Source: Loripinus fragilis
Lineage: Eukaryota > Mollusca > Bivalvia > Lucinida > Lucinidae
DNA length: 64,000 bases
NCBI GenBank assembly: GCA_964019695.1
Contig: OZ026517.1
Location: 52,383,672 to 52,447,671 of the forward strand
Direction: 5' to 3'
In this document: positions 1 through 26,268 of the stretch, in pieces
Layout of the letters: every line of letters begins with the position of its first letter
How positions within the stretch are numbered: position 1 is the stretch's first letter
Made by a program: the position numbers and the translations under genes
Notes under the pieces: generated by a model
Database searches by the model: none
What the model saw: only the letters and a program-made list of their open reading frames with translations
What the model was told of the DNA's origin: nothing

Positions 1-184
1 TTACGACAGCTCTACGGAAACGGCCAGTCAAGGAGAATGAAATGACCTTTCAATGTTAATTGTTTTCTGTGTATTATCGAATGAAATAAAACTTATGAAA
101 AAAGAAATTATGGAAATAAAAAAGAAACATCAATGCAAAACATATAGCAAAACAAAGTAAATTACATAAAAAAAAAAAACAGAT

Positions 185-300
185 TAAAAAAAAAGGAAAA
201 AAAAACGTAACCCCTCTTGAGTCGAACTCATGACCACAAGATTTCAAAAACTACACATTACCTCTCGGCTTATCTCTGCTTACTTGCTGCAATGCTCTCA
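185..300 (-). repeat. tRNA-Ser-like SINE head relic
   Basis: On the minus strand an A-box-like TAAGCCGAGAGGT is followed by a possible TGA anticodon loop and a B-box-like GAGTTCGACTC. The stems are decayed, and an A-rich run lies on the low-coordinate side, as expected for the tail of a retroposed copy. It is a pseudo-tRNA or SINE fragment, not a working tRNA. Confidence 0.4.
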
Positions 301-694
301 AATACCAATAAATACTTTGTTTGTCAATTCAATTCCATCTTTGCAAATACGGAAATGTACTAAGCTATTAATAAACTACGCAACTACCGTATAATCTATG
401 CAAATTTTATTCATGAGTATGGGGTTAATTTTCACGAGCTATACATAAATTGTCTTATCGTAACTTTACATGTATCTGTTTATTGTGTGACAAAAAATGC
501 CTCTATTAGACTGTATCAACCAAATTTCAAAATACACGATGTGCACATGCTGTGGTAAACAGGCAGGATTATTTTCTCATATGCTGTTCGATATTGAAAG
601 AAAGTTGTTCCTATTGCATTAATCCTGAGAAAATTCAGTGTTAGCAAGCTTAAGTTGCCGTTCAGGCTATCGACGAATTACAGAACTGCCGCAT

Positions 695-868
695 TTTTTA
701 TAGACTTCTTGAAGCAGGGACAAATGTTGCTGACGTGCCACATACTTTTGGATGTAATGAAGGAACAATTTATCTTCTGCAAACATGTTTTCGACAGTCT
801 GGCAGTAAAAATGACATACCTCGGTCCGGAAGACCAGGGATAACAACGCCACTTGAAGTTTTGGCAAT
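695..868 (+). pseudogene. Tc1-like transposase N-terminal HTH fragment
   Basis: One plus-strand frame reads LEAGTNVADV..TFG.NEGTIY followed by FRQSGSKNDIPRSGRPGITT. This is the paired-like helix-turn-helix and the GRPR-type linker of Tc1/mariner transposases, which bind the element's terminal repeats. Stops close the frame just upstream and shortly after it, and no catalytic DDE domain follows. It is a small dead fragment downstream of CCDC28 exon 4. Confidence 0.6.
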
Positions 869-1182
869 AGTGACGTCAACATGACTTAATTGCTTAATGG
901 CTGCTTGGCCTTAGACATGCAACAGGTACGAGAATTTCCATCTATACATGCTACACTGATTTTTGAGTTTTGAAATTTTAATTTTGGTATTGACCACTTT
1001 GTGTGATTTTGATGAAGAAAAGGGGTTTATTTCAAAATGTTTAGTTGAAAATGCTCACATTTATAGGAAATTAATAGAATTTATGTTGAGTAAGGTTTTT
1101 GTCAATATTGAGACTGACTAGCAAAATTATTGCACGCAGTGTCTGTACTGACTAAACTTTTTCTTCTGAGCATATAACTTAC

Positions 1183-15418
<14,236 letters not shown>

Positions 15419-15825
15419 AATTATATTTGATATCAATCCCTCACAATGACCGGTGCTATAAACCAAGTGTATATGGTATCTGTTTCTCACAATACTTTGG
15501 AAGAAAAATGTGGTTAACCCTTCTCACTTTGTCCTGATGCCGTCAATTCAAGCATGTATCATGTATGGGAAGTGTTTTTCAGGCTACGTTGATGCTAAAA
15601 CAAAAAGAAAAATAATTATTACTCTCGTGCTTCCTCCCACAAAAAATACAAGACGGCTCTGGATTGCTCACCCGAGTCCTGGCATGATAATGTTTTGACC
15701 AGTTTTAGCTCTGGTGTCAATCGTTGCCGAACAGTTTGAGCAACTTTGGTAGAGGGCATTATGAGGCACATTTCTGTGAAATTGTTTCAAATTAGGACCA
15801 GTGGTTCAGTAGATGATGTCTTAAA

Positions 15826-16066
15826 GCCTGGCCCCATACTTTCATGGAGGTTGATCAAGAAATAATTTCTACGGTCATTCTCCTCCCTTCCGCTGAATCA
15901 TTCAAGAAGGGTTTTGTCAGTTACAAGCGAAAGTATGTGCACGAAGTACTGGTTAACTGCTTGTTCAAGCTTGCCCAGGAAATAGTGTGGTTAGGTGAAC
16001 TGACCGTCCCGCCATGACCATAGCTGTTGACTTGGGATGCAAAGCAACAAAATAAACAAACAAACT
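15826..16066 (+). mobile_element. SINE family 1, 5'-truncated
   Basis: It begins within the body at CCTGGCCCCATACTTTCATG and runs through CGGTCATTCTCCTCCC, TACTGGTTAACTGCTTG and CCGCCATGACCATAGCTGTT to AACAAAATAAACAAACAAA. It abuts a minus-strand family 2 SINE tail to tail. Confidence 0.65.
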
Positions 16067-16225
16067 TTCAGCTATAAAGAGAAGGGTCTTCCTGGGTTGA
16101 ACCAGCACTAAGCTAGGATTAATGTGTCTTGCTCAAGGACACAACACAATGACCCAGGTGAGACTCAAACACGCGGACCCTCGGTCTCCAGTCAAGCACT
16201 CTACCACTGAGCCACTGCGCACCCA
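16057..16225 (-). mobile_element. tRNA-derived SINE, family 2
   Basis: The minus-strand head reads CAGTGGCTCAGTGGTAGAGT and GTTTGAGTCTCACC. The body contains GACACATTAATCCTAGCTTA and GGAAGACCC. It joins the tail of the preceding SINE in opposite orientation. Confidence 0.65.
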
Positions 16226-16428
16226 CATATTGATCCATTTAAAATAACTTCCAATTTGAGTGCTGTTGTGCTTTTAAATAGACCAAGCTTCCCTTTCATG
16301 ATCAAAGATGACGGACAAAACAAATGTGAAACTTCAACACGAGTTTTTGTTGGTAAAATAACTGTTACTACATCTACACCTACATCCATACATTGTGCCG
16401 TCACAAGTGACTTTTACACAACGGGTTG
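16207..16428 (+). other. Unrecognised open frame, possible orphan exon
   Basis: One plus-strand frame is open for about 70 codons after a TGA. It reads naturally, with PSFPFMIKDDG, KCETSTRVFVG and HCAVTSDFYTTG before a TGA. I cannot assign a family and see no strong splice sites (a weak G|GTAATG lies just after the stop). It could be a decayed exon or transposon coding fragment, or chance. Confidence 0.2.
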
Positions 16429-17061
16429 ACTTCGGTTGGTAATGCTAAAAAGATGAGAAAAAAAGAATATAGGCAGAAGAAGTTATACAAATAATAATAG
16501 GATTAAGGTTTTAAGGAATAATAAAATAAACTTAACACGATTTATAAATGGGGTATAAATTTAAGAGGTACAGTCTATAAAAAGGATAGAAGGAAGAAAG
16601 TTTTCCCAGATGCCTTTTGCTCACCAGAGGAAGACCAAACTGCCTTCCTTGCAGGTTCGAGGGCCCTTACATCCCTGACAGCATAGCTCCTCACCTTGGT
16701 AAATAAGTCAACACCTAGGCCCCTACCTAATCAAGGTTGGGTGGTTGAAACCACGCCCGGTTTTAACCAGTGGTTTAAACCGGTTAAAACCGCCCTGGTC
16801 AATATGCTAAAAAGTGGTCAATACTGGTCAATACGAATCTGAGTGGTCGATTGAAAATTTTAAGGGGCCGTCTATAAGGTGGATTGAGATATTGGGTCAA
16901 AATTTGTTCCTTCTTATTAAAAAAAGTACTGTTTTGTCCCTGCCAAGGGCACTTTTCACCTTAGCACTGACTTCTGCATTACAGTTCAGGCACCTAACAC
17001 TTTATATTCTTTTTTAAACATTAAGGGCAGAATAAAATAACCATACAGCCTAACCATACAC

Positions 17062-17154
17062 CCCCCCCTAGACCCAAGATGCCCTTTGGACAACGACATT
17101 TCGCTATAAACATTTACAACATATGTAAAGGGCATCTTGGGTCTAGGGGGAGAA
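17062..17154. mobile_element. Short hairpin element
   Basis: The arms CCCCCTAGACCCAAGATGCC and GGCATCTTGGGTCTAGGGGG are exact inverted copies around a loop of about 45 bases. No coding capacity. Confidence 0.65.
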
Positions 17155-17498
17155 AGCATCATAAAATAAACTGAAAGATACCAGTTTCATCTTTCCAATG
17201 ACAAACGTCACAATTCTAGGTGTATTTCGTACGCATGCGCAGAAGGAATACGGTAAGGTTTTTGGAAATAAAGAGCACTTATATCCTTGACATTTTAGCA
17301 CTTTTATTTTTTAAAAATTCGCGATGCATTTACTCAAAATCTGGTCTAAACGGTACCCAGTTTAAAGGCGTTAAATGAGGGGTGGGGTAGAAAGTGCACG
17401 TTTACACGGTATTGTAAATGGCGAATCGCTTTGAAACGTATTTTGTTGCCTACTATGCATATTTTACTGCCAAACTACACCAATTTTAAAAACATTAG

Positions 17499-18191
17499 CA
17501 TAGCTCCAGATAAGGATTGGAGGCAATTGGGTATTTACCCACCTCTTATTGGTTTAATTGGGTATTTCAAATTTTAAATTGGGTATTTCAAGTTTTTGTA
17601 TTGGGTATCCATCTGAAAGCAAATAAGCAATGAAAGCGGGCCATGTTTCCCTTGATTTTTTTTGGGGTTTACTTTCGGTTTCACTTTCAGAAAGCACACT
17701 GCCAATATAAGTATATCTGAGATCGCTATTTCATACTTATTTCGAAAACACCAACGTATCTATCAAGTCACCTTTGATTCTTCGAACCACCAATACGGTA
17801 TTAGGGTTAGTTACGATATGATATTATTCAATTGCTCTGGGGCTTTTTAGCCCACGTTACGCCATTGTTACTGTAAAGCGAGACGAATGTCGTAATTGTG
17901 TAAATATTGGGTATAGCTAAACAGCGCCAAGAATGTTCCTGGACTGGTTTACAATTTAATAAACTAGATTCGGCGCCACGTCGTCTATAAATTTGTACCC
18001 AACAACAGCTTGAGATGCGAAAAACGACAATAGGAAACTGAATACTATAGCGTCATACGCTACGAAAAAGTTCTGAATTGAGTATCAAGGATTTTTATTG
18101 CGTTTTTGTACGCACAGAAATGAATTTAATTGCGTTTTTACTTTCACGAAATTGCGTAATTACGCAATACGCAGCCTTATCTGGAGCTATG
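17499..18191. mobile_element. 693-bp inverted-repeat DNA element, 6-bp target duplication
   Basis: The termini are CATAGCTCCAGATAAGG and CCTTATCTGGAGCTATG, a perfect 17-bp inverted repeat. CATTAG flanks both ends (17493-17498 and 18192-18197). Inside are a repeated ATTGGGTATTT motif on the left and TTGCGTAATTACGCAA on the right. No transposase frame is present, so it is nonautonomous. The superfamily is unclear. Confidence 0.78.
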
Positions 18192-18197
18192 CATTAG

Positions 18198-18990
18198 GGC
18201 AATTTGAAAATTTGGTGTTTGCAATCATGTCAACTAGGGAAAATATACGCCTTATCGCTAAAACTTCTTTTAGAATAAGAGGGTGGATAACCCCTTCTTG
18301 AAAGTTACCAAAGAAAGGGCCTTATATATGGGCAGGTACAGGCCCGTATCCCTAGACTGTAAATAATTGTTTTACAAACTACTCAACCCCGAGACAACCC
18401 TCATAGGCAAGGCTCGGGGTCCGGTACGGGGCTCAGAGACTCTTTGTCTTCTTGTCCGAAACCGGACCTCGAGACTCTGATGCTAGGGGTCCGGTGTTCA
18501 TAAGGATGAGCTGACATCACAGCTGCCATATATTGTTTCATCTGTGAGGTGAAAAACTCGGAGCACCTTGGTTTTTAACCGCAGGATTCAATCATATTTT
18601 TAAACTTTTGATTGACAATATATCAAAAACCAGCCGAGAAATGTTTTAGAATGCAACTTTTTTATTGGATTCGTTTATGTGGTTTGAGTGAAAAAATAAT
18701 TTATTTATTAATATTTTAGCTGAAAATTGGCACCTTTCAATGATAAAGAGTCCGAAGCCAGTACCACCAACTAATGGCGCTAGGTGGCGCATTAGATAAC
18801 TGATTGTGGTTTCCCTTGCCAGAAGAATTCTTTGCCGACCTTATGAATCGGACTCCAACAAGACACTGCGAAAGAGAAGACTGCAACTTGGAAGGGTCTA
18901 TTCCATGGTTGTTCGGTTGTAGCTAAACCCCAATTGTCTGTAGTAATCTCTCCGTATTGGTTCTCTCTGTATCTTCTCTTCGTAGAATTA
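18198..18990. other. Intergenic, no gene recognised
   Basis: Short GC-rich inverted stretches (CTCGGGGTCCGGTACGGGGC, ACCGGACCTCGAGACTCTG) near 18.4-18.5 kb may form small hairpins. Otherwise nothing is recognised. Confidence 0.35.
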
Positions 18991-18999
18991 ACACACATG

Positions 19000-19383
19000 T
19001 AATTGAGTTTAGGTACTTACTCAGCATACTTGCTGACTGTCAGCATGGGTTCCGAAGTCGATGGTCTTGTGAAACCCAGTTGGTTCAGTTTGTTCACGAT
19101 ATCATCAGCAACCTGGATGGTGATCATTTGATCATCATGGATTTCGCAAAGGCCTTCAACAAAGTCCCACACAGGAGGCAATTACACAAACTCGATTAGT
19201 ATGGGATACAAGGGTCCACCCACAAGTGGATCAGCTCATGGCTCTCTGGGCGCAGACAACAAGTAGTTTTAGACGGTCAAGCCTCAGATCCAGTCCCTGT
19301 TTTATCCAGTGTACCCCAGGGGTAGGTCTTAGGACCGATCCTTTTTCGAATTTTCATTAATGATTTACTGGATAATATCCCTT
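19000..19383 (+). pseudogene. CR1/Jockey-like LINE reverse transcriptase relic
   Basis: The frame encodes CQHGFRSRWSCETQLVQFVH, then motif A region DFAKAFNKVPH and motif B region SSVPQG. It continues VLGPILF.IFINDLLDN with premature stops at 19197-19199 and within the motif B loop. It is cut off before the catalytic ADD motif at about 19383. It is a dead internal fragment of the non-LTR element type also seen at 34.1-34.5 and 36.4-37.5 kb. Confidence 0.8.
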
Positions 19384-19990
19384 TTTTTTTATAAAATTGT
19401 CTCCTGATTTTGTTAAAAATTCAATTTAAAAGATGAATTTTCAGTAAATAATGTTATTCCTTACAGACTTCTTGAGAACAACATTCCCACATTCATTTCT
19501 GGACAGAAAGGTGATAATAAGGTCACTTGTTCCGCTGCAAATCTAATTTTCCCCTCTTAACAGCATCCAAAAGTATGAAGGCAAATAAATGACATCCATA
19601 TACAGAGAAAACTTTAGTTTTTTTGAGAAAACAGTCTTAACTGTGTGTGACTTCAGTGTTGTCCTTCAGGTTTGTATTACAGGAGTAAATAGGACTCTCT
19701 TCCTGTGGGTTTGGAATGTCCCAGTGCAAATTTTTAGAGTTGCTTATAACATGTTTTGCTTATTTTGTTTTAAAAAGCCAATACTTGTAACCATGTCAAG
19801 GGCGGCAACTACAAATTATTTAAATAATATTTTGTCTGTGAAAAAGTTGAAATTTCTTTGATATTTAGACACAGAAACTAAATACTAGATAAAAATATAT
19901 AAGGAGAATAAAATTCATGAGTTTTAGATTAACAATATAAATGGAAACAAACTAAAACTAAAGCAATTTTATACCAAAAATAATTGGATT

Positions 19991-21975
19991 ATGCACTGTA
20001 TATTAACTGTAAACCCATTTCTCAAAATATGCATGACACTAATTGGCCACCCTACATTTGGATGTATTGATGGAATCACAGCAGAATTTTATCAAAACTT
20101 TAGACCACTACTGACACCCATATTAGCAGAACTATTTAACAATTTCTTCTTTCAAGATAATATACCAAAATGTTTCAAACAAGGCATAATAACCTTAATC
20201 TTTAAAAACAAAGGCAGCCCAGATGAAATAAAAAATTGGAGACCCATATCACTACTAAATATAGACTATAAAATCCTCACTAAAATACTCACAATGAGAC
20301 TTAAAAACAATATAACACATATGATAAATGATTTTCAAAGCTGTGGACCCAATAAAACAATCATAAATAATGCCCAAAATCTAAAATCAATCATAGATTA
20401 TATAGATTAAAATGATCAAAACTATGCTATCATATCACTTGATCAAGAAAAAGCCTTTGACAGAATTGAACATAACTTTCTTAAAATTGTACTTAAAAAA
20501 TTTAATTTTCCATCAAATTTTATCAACTGGTTCAATATAATCTACACTGATATAGAATCAAAAGTCCTAGTAAATGGAACCTTTACACCCAACTTTAAAA
20601 TACTAAGATCAGTAAGACAAGGATGCTCACTCTCCATGTTCCTGTATGCTCTAGGTCTTGAACCTCTAATTTTTAAAATTAATGCAAACACCCTCATTCA
20701 AGGTATTAAACTTCCAAATCTACATAAACAGATTAAATCTTTACAACATGCAGATGACACCATAGTAATAATTAAAAACACTAGCTCATACAATAAACTT
20801 CAAGAGGAAAAAAAAGATTACAGCAAAAACTCAGGATCTAAAATAAACAATGACAAAACAGAAATCTTAGCCTTGGCAATTGGGACCAACTAAAAATGCA
20901 AATATCAGACGCATTATTTAAAACAAACATAAAAGTATATGGCATAATATATGGGGAAAATGAAATTAAGGAAAACTATGAACCAAAAATACAAAAAATA
21001 AAACAAAGAACACATAAATGGAACAATCCTCACTTTAACATACTTGAAAGAATTATAATCTTGAAAACGTACATTTTTAGCTTATTACAATACACAATGC
21101 TCTTTATTGAATTGCCACAAAATTACACAAAAATGATCAACTCAATAATATTTCAATTTCTCTGGAATGGGACAGACAAAATAAAAAGAGACACCATGTA
21201 TCAAGACATTAAAAAGGGGGGACTAAGTGTACCATCAATAACACACAAACAAGAATCCATAACAATACAAACACTACGGAAAATTGAAGGAAACTTAAAT
21301 CAACCATGGGCAGCGCTCTATATTTACTGGTTTGGACTTAATTTAAGATTTTACTGCTCAAATTTTGCTTCAAATAACTACATACACAATAGAGAAAATT
21401 TTTATGAAAAAGAATACATCAAAAGAACCATCCTAAAATATAGACTAAATGAGCCCATCTGGAAAACTTCAAACCTAAAAAACATATACAACATGACAGT
21501 TGACAGCATAAATAATACAACAACTATATCCCTAAAATACCCCACATCTGATTGGGATTTAATATGGAGAAATCTCTCTCAATACACCAACTATAAAGAT
21601 TAAATTACAATCTTTAAGTATATCCATAAGATACTCCCCACTGGGGAGTATCTAAAGAAAATAAATTGCATTGCAGAAATCCCCCGCTGTGCGGATTGTT
21701 GGCTAGGCCCAAATACATTTAAACACATATTCGAAAACTGGACAGCTCATAATGTTGAACGCACTGAACTAATAACAACACTGAACAGGATAGACCCCAA
21801 CATAACAATAAACTCAACACTCATACAGACAGGAAATAACACTCACAATATCCCTATCTCAGAAATGACCCTTCAGAATAAATTATGCAAAACAATTTTC
21901 AAATATATACTTCAAATATGGGCAAAAACCACAAAAATAAAACTATCATTCCACTTTAAAGCCTACTGTACCTAA
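19991..21975 (+). pseudogene. L1-like LINE ORF2 C-terminal two thirds, lightly damaged
   Basis: The frame starts in the reverse transcriptase finger (DGITAEFYQNF, then KNWRPISLLN). It carries motif A (SLDQEKAFDRIEH), motif B (RQGCSLSMFLYALGLEPL) and motif C as HADDT instead of YADD. It ends with a Cys-x2-Cys then His-containing C-terminal segment (RCADC...FKHIF) to a stop at 21973-21975. Damage is limited to a stop at 20408-20410, a frameshift near 20890 and a stop at 21601-21603. The endonuclease domain is lost by 5' truncation. The strand is A-rich, as in L1/Tx1-type elements. The product would copy its own RNA at a nicked target site. Confidence 0.85.
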
Positions 21976-22250
21976 ACTTTTTACAAAATTCAATAAAATG
22001 TCCTCCAATTAACTCAAAATAGTCAGCAGCACAAAATTAGACCAAAACAAAATCTGGAGCTTTCATCTCTGGACTCTATGCCCGGCCAAGTTAAACCCTC
22101 AGCCCAGACATAGAGCCCAGAAATGATATATATAATTTTAGTTTTAGTGTTAAGATGGTATTAAATCGGGCCCCCGAGGGACCCCACTTACATGAGTGGG
22201 GAAACAAGGGGCCCCCGATTAATCAGTCTTGTAAAATAAATAAAAATCCT
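21976..22250 (+). mobile_element. 3' UTR of the L1-like LINE
   Basis: After the ORF comes GCCCGGCCAAGTTAAACCCT, then a strong hairpin (ATCGGGCCCCCGAGGGACCC against GGGGCCCCCGAT). It ends with an A-rich tail, AAAATAAATAAAAATC, near 22250. Confidence 0.6.
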
Positions 22251-22762
22251 TATGCAGAAGACTGAGGCGAAACCCTGCCCTGGGACTGGTGAATATCAGC
22301 TTCTGGGACAGGGGGCGTCACAATACCCTACATTTGGATGCTGTTGTGGGAAATTTGATTTGCAGCAGCCCAATTGACCTCATCATCATGACAGGGTCAA
22401 AGAAAGGCTGCATAAATGGCAGTGTACATGTTGGTCTTAAGAAGTCTGGAAGCTTTAACAGCATTTATTGAAAATTCATCTGGTAAATTGAATTCCTAAC
22501 AAAATCAGCAGACAAATTTATAAAAAAAAGGGTTTTCTGCAAAAATTTCCTTGATGAAAAATCAAAACTTTTACACCAAGATCGCCGGTGCGTATAATAA
22601 CAGGAATGGACCGGAACGCACCGGAATGGACCGAAACGTACCGGAATGGGGCCAATGGGCCTCCATAAGCGAAATGGACATCAAAATTAATTTGTTTTAT
22701 GCAACTAAATTTATTATTTTACCATAATTTATCTTGGAATTTCAGTTTCTATTGATATTGCA

Positions 22763-23577
22763 CAGAGTTGGGGTAATTAAAATTGTAATTGTAATTAATT
22801 GTAATTTAATTACATTTTCTAAAGTAATTGCATGTAATTGTAATTAAGAAATTTCTTTAATTACAGTAATTGAATGTAATTAATTACAGGGTCAAAAATG
22901 GGAGTAATTAACAATTACTTTCAATTACTTTTTAATTACTTTAAAGATCAGTTATGAACTTCAGTTATCTAAGAACATCATAGATATTTAAAATGCTGCT
23001 AAATGGTTCTTGGTCTTGTAAATGCATACACTCAATATATGAAGTTGAAAGCAGCATGGAACAAATGAGAGCTGGAACTAGTCATGCTAGTATAAACATA
23101 AGATAGCATATAACAATTTTACCTCAGACACAGACTGTATGTTACTGCTACTATTTTGAAAGCACCCTTTCTAAGCAAATAGTATATTCTTTGTTCATCT
23201 GCTTATAGAAGAAAAGGCTTTGAGACAACCAACCTTTAATAGTTAAGCTACCAAAACAATACAAAAACAAAGAAGGTGTGAAAATCTCAACAATAGTATT
23301 TACTCAAACAATAGTGTTTGTTAGTGAATTGACTCCTTGAAGGCAATTTGTTAAATTTTCATACTTGGTATCAACACACTCATATGCTATGGTGCATGAC
23401 ACAATTGTGAGCGTGAAATTGTGATCATTTTCTCACCCATCAATTTAAACATGTGTTTTTATTGCTTAAAAGAACCGTCTTGATGAGATGGTTCTTTTGA
23501 GTACCCACATCATATGTTTTGGACGAGAAATAAAGAAAATAGTTTTCCAATACGCACTCTTATCTGGAGGCCTGATG

Positions 23578-23617
<40 letters not shown>

Positions 23618-24621
23618 TAATAATAACAATCATAAAATGTGATTCAGAAAATTAAATTGGATTTCACTCGTTCAGTGAACCTGGGACCTATCATTGTTGA
23701 TATAATAACAAAAAAGAAAAACTAAATAAAATAGATGTTCCAGTGGGGACAAAAATAGCAACCTCTTGCTTGCAAAGCCAGCATTTTACACACAAGTAAT
23801 CAGAGTTGGGGTAATTAAAATTGTAATTGTAATTAATTGTAATTTAATTACATTTTCTAAAGTAATTGCATGTAATTGTAATTAAGAAATTTCTTTAATT
23901 ACAGTAATTGAATGTAATTAATTACAAGGTCAAAAATGGGAGTAATTAACAATTACTTTCAATTACTTTTTAATTACTTTAAAGATCAGTTATGAACTTC
24001 AGTTATCTAAGAACATCATAGATATTTAAAATGCTGCTAAATGGTTCTTGGTCTTGTAAATGCATACTCTCAATATATGAAGTTGAAAGCAGCATGGAAC
24101 AAATGAGAGCTGGAACTAGTCATGCTAGTATAAACATAAGATAGCATATAACAATTTTACCTCAGACACAGACTGTATGTTACTGCTACTATTTTGAAAG
24201 CACCCTTTCTAAGCAAATAGTATATTCTTTGTTCATCTGCTTATAAAAGAAAAGGCTTTGAGACAACCAACCTTTAATAGTTAAGCTACCAAAACAATAC
24301 AAAAACAAAGAAGGTGTGAAAATCTCAACAATAGTATTTACTCAAACAATAGTGTTTGTTAGTGAATTGACTCCTTGAAGGCAATTTGTTAAATTTTCAT
24401 ACTTGGTATCAACACACTCATATGCTATGGTGCATGACACAATTGTGAGCGTGAAATTGTGATCATTTTCTCACCCATCAATTTAAACATGTGTTTTTAT
24501 TGCTTAAAAGAACCGTCTTGATGAGATGGTTCTTTTGAGTACCCACATCATATGTTTTGGACGAGAAATAAAGAAAATAGTTTTCCAATACGCACTCTTA
24601 TCTGGAGGCCTGATGATAATA

Positions 24622-24652
<31 letters not shown>

Positions 24653-25926
24653 TGATAATAATAACAATCATAAAATGTGATTCAGAAAATTAAATTGGAT
24701 TTCACTCGTTCAGTGAACCTGGGACCTATCATTGTTGATATAATAACAAAAAAGAAAAACTAAATAAAATAGATGTTCCAGTGGGGACAAAAATAGCAAC
24801 CTCTTGCTTGCAAAGCCAGCATTTTACACACAAGTAATATTTTAGTTCATCACTATCTGATATTCCTTTTTGTACTTTTTTTATGCCAACTTTCATGTCC
24901 CATAGGGCAACATAGATTTCTTAATTATCAACACTTTTTGAGAACAGAAATTCTCTGGCGTTTAAGCTAGTCTTACGAAATCATTTCCATGGTTTATCTT
25001 CCACAATTGGAAGACTTTTCTCCTGTCAACGTGTATTCATTTCTTTTAAGTTGCATCACTTGACATTAATACAAGAAGTCCTAAAAATGAAATCAACCTA
25101 ATAGACATATATTTAATTTAGAATTCCAAGTTTACTCAGACTTTTTAGGAAGTTTTAACTCATGAATTTCATATATCTCTGAAATTAAAATCTGATGAAG
25201 CTATCTAAGTGGCAGTGAAATGTAATTGTAATGTAATTAATTACATTTGGCAAAGTAATTGTATGTAATTAATTACTTTGCTAAAAGCCATGTAATTGTA
25301 ATTGTAATTTAATTGAACAATTTCCAATGTAATTGTAATTAATTAATTACATTTTCAAAGTAATTGACCCCAAGTCTGCAAGTAATATTTTAGTTCATCA
25401 CTATCTGATATTCCTTTTTGTACTTTTTTTATGCCAACTTTCATGTCCCATAGGGCAACATAGATTTCTTAATTATCAACACTTTTTGAGAACAGAAATT
25501 CTCTGGCGTTTAAGCTAGTCTTACGAAATCATTTCCATGGTTTATCTTCCACAATTGGAAGACTTTTCTCCGGTCAATGTGTATTCATTTCTTTTAAGTT
25601 GCATCACTTGACATTAATACAAGAAGTCCTAAAAATGAAATCAACCTAATAGACATATATTTAATTTAGAATTCCAAGTTTACTCAGACTTTTTAGGAAG
25701 TTTTAACTCATGAATTTCATATATCTCTGAAATTAAAATCTGATGAAGCTATCTAAGTGGCAGTGAAATGTAATTGTAATGTAATTAATTACATTTGGCA
25801 AAGTAATTGTATGTAATTAATTACTTTGCTAAAAGCCATGTAATTGTAATTGTAATTTAATTGAACAATTTCCAATGTAATTGTAAGTAATTAATTACGT
25901 TTTCAAAGTAATTGACCCCAAGTCTG
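22763..25926. mobile_element. hAT-like nonautonomous element, outer copy, interrupted by its own kind
   Basis: The outer element runs from CAGAGTTGGGGTAATTA to AATTGACCCCAAGTCTG (inverted ends with mismatches). It is flanked by ATATTGCA on both sides (22755-22762 and 25927-25934), an exact 8-bp duplication as hAT transposases make. Its sequence is split at 23800/25387 by a second full copy. Subterminal TAATTACAATTA-type repeats fill both ends. It contains a P-family palindrome and an (ATA)n tract and encodes no transposase. Confidence 0.88.
23801..25378. mobile_element. hAT-like nonautonomous element, inner copy (1578 bp, complete)
   Basis: It starts CAGAGTTGGGGTAATT and ends GACCCCAAGTCTG. 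CAAGTAAT is repeated on both sides (23793-23800 and 25379-25386). The same CAAGTAAT site is intact inside this copy at 24831-24838, which shows the inner copy landed in that site of a sister element. The two copies differ at only a few positions by eye, so the insertion is recent. Confidence 0.9.
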
Positions 25927-26268
25927 ATATTGCACCTTTTGAAGTGCATATAAGCACCGTCAGTGGTTTGTTACATGGTTGAAGTGTACCCATTTAAATT
26001 AAGTCAGTTCATATTGTAGATGTACATTATATAGAAATAAGGGTCCAGAAATAAGTCTGATCAAATGGCAGCTGTGTACATTATAGTCCCCATGCCAATG
26101 ATCACATGATTGTCCCTGGTCTTGACAAATAGTCAAGCATATGCCAAGATATGAGAGCTGTTCTGTGAGACCCATCTGGGTAGCCCCACATAGAAAGCCG
26201 ATATGGGACCAATAAATCATGTTTGCTGGTACAGCATTTCGTTATTTGAGTGCTTTGACAATCACTGC

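Noticed and set aside
667..882. 71-codon minus-strand frame considered as the last CCDC28 exon
   Set aside because: It is antisense to the Tc1 transposase fragment, has no acceptor in phase 0 and lacks the SIQKLHL-type ending.
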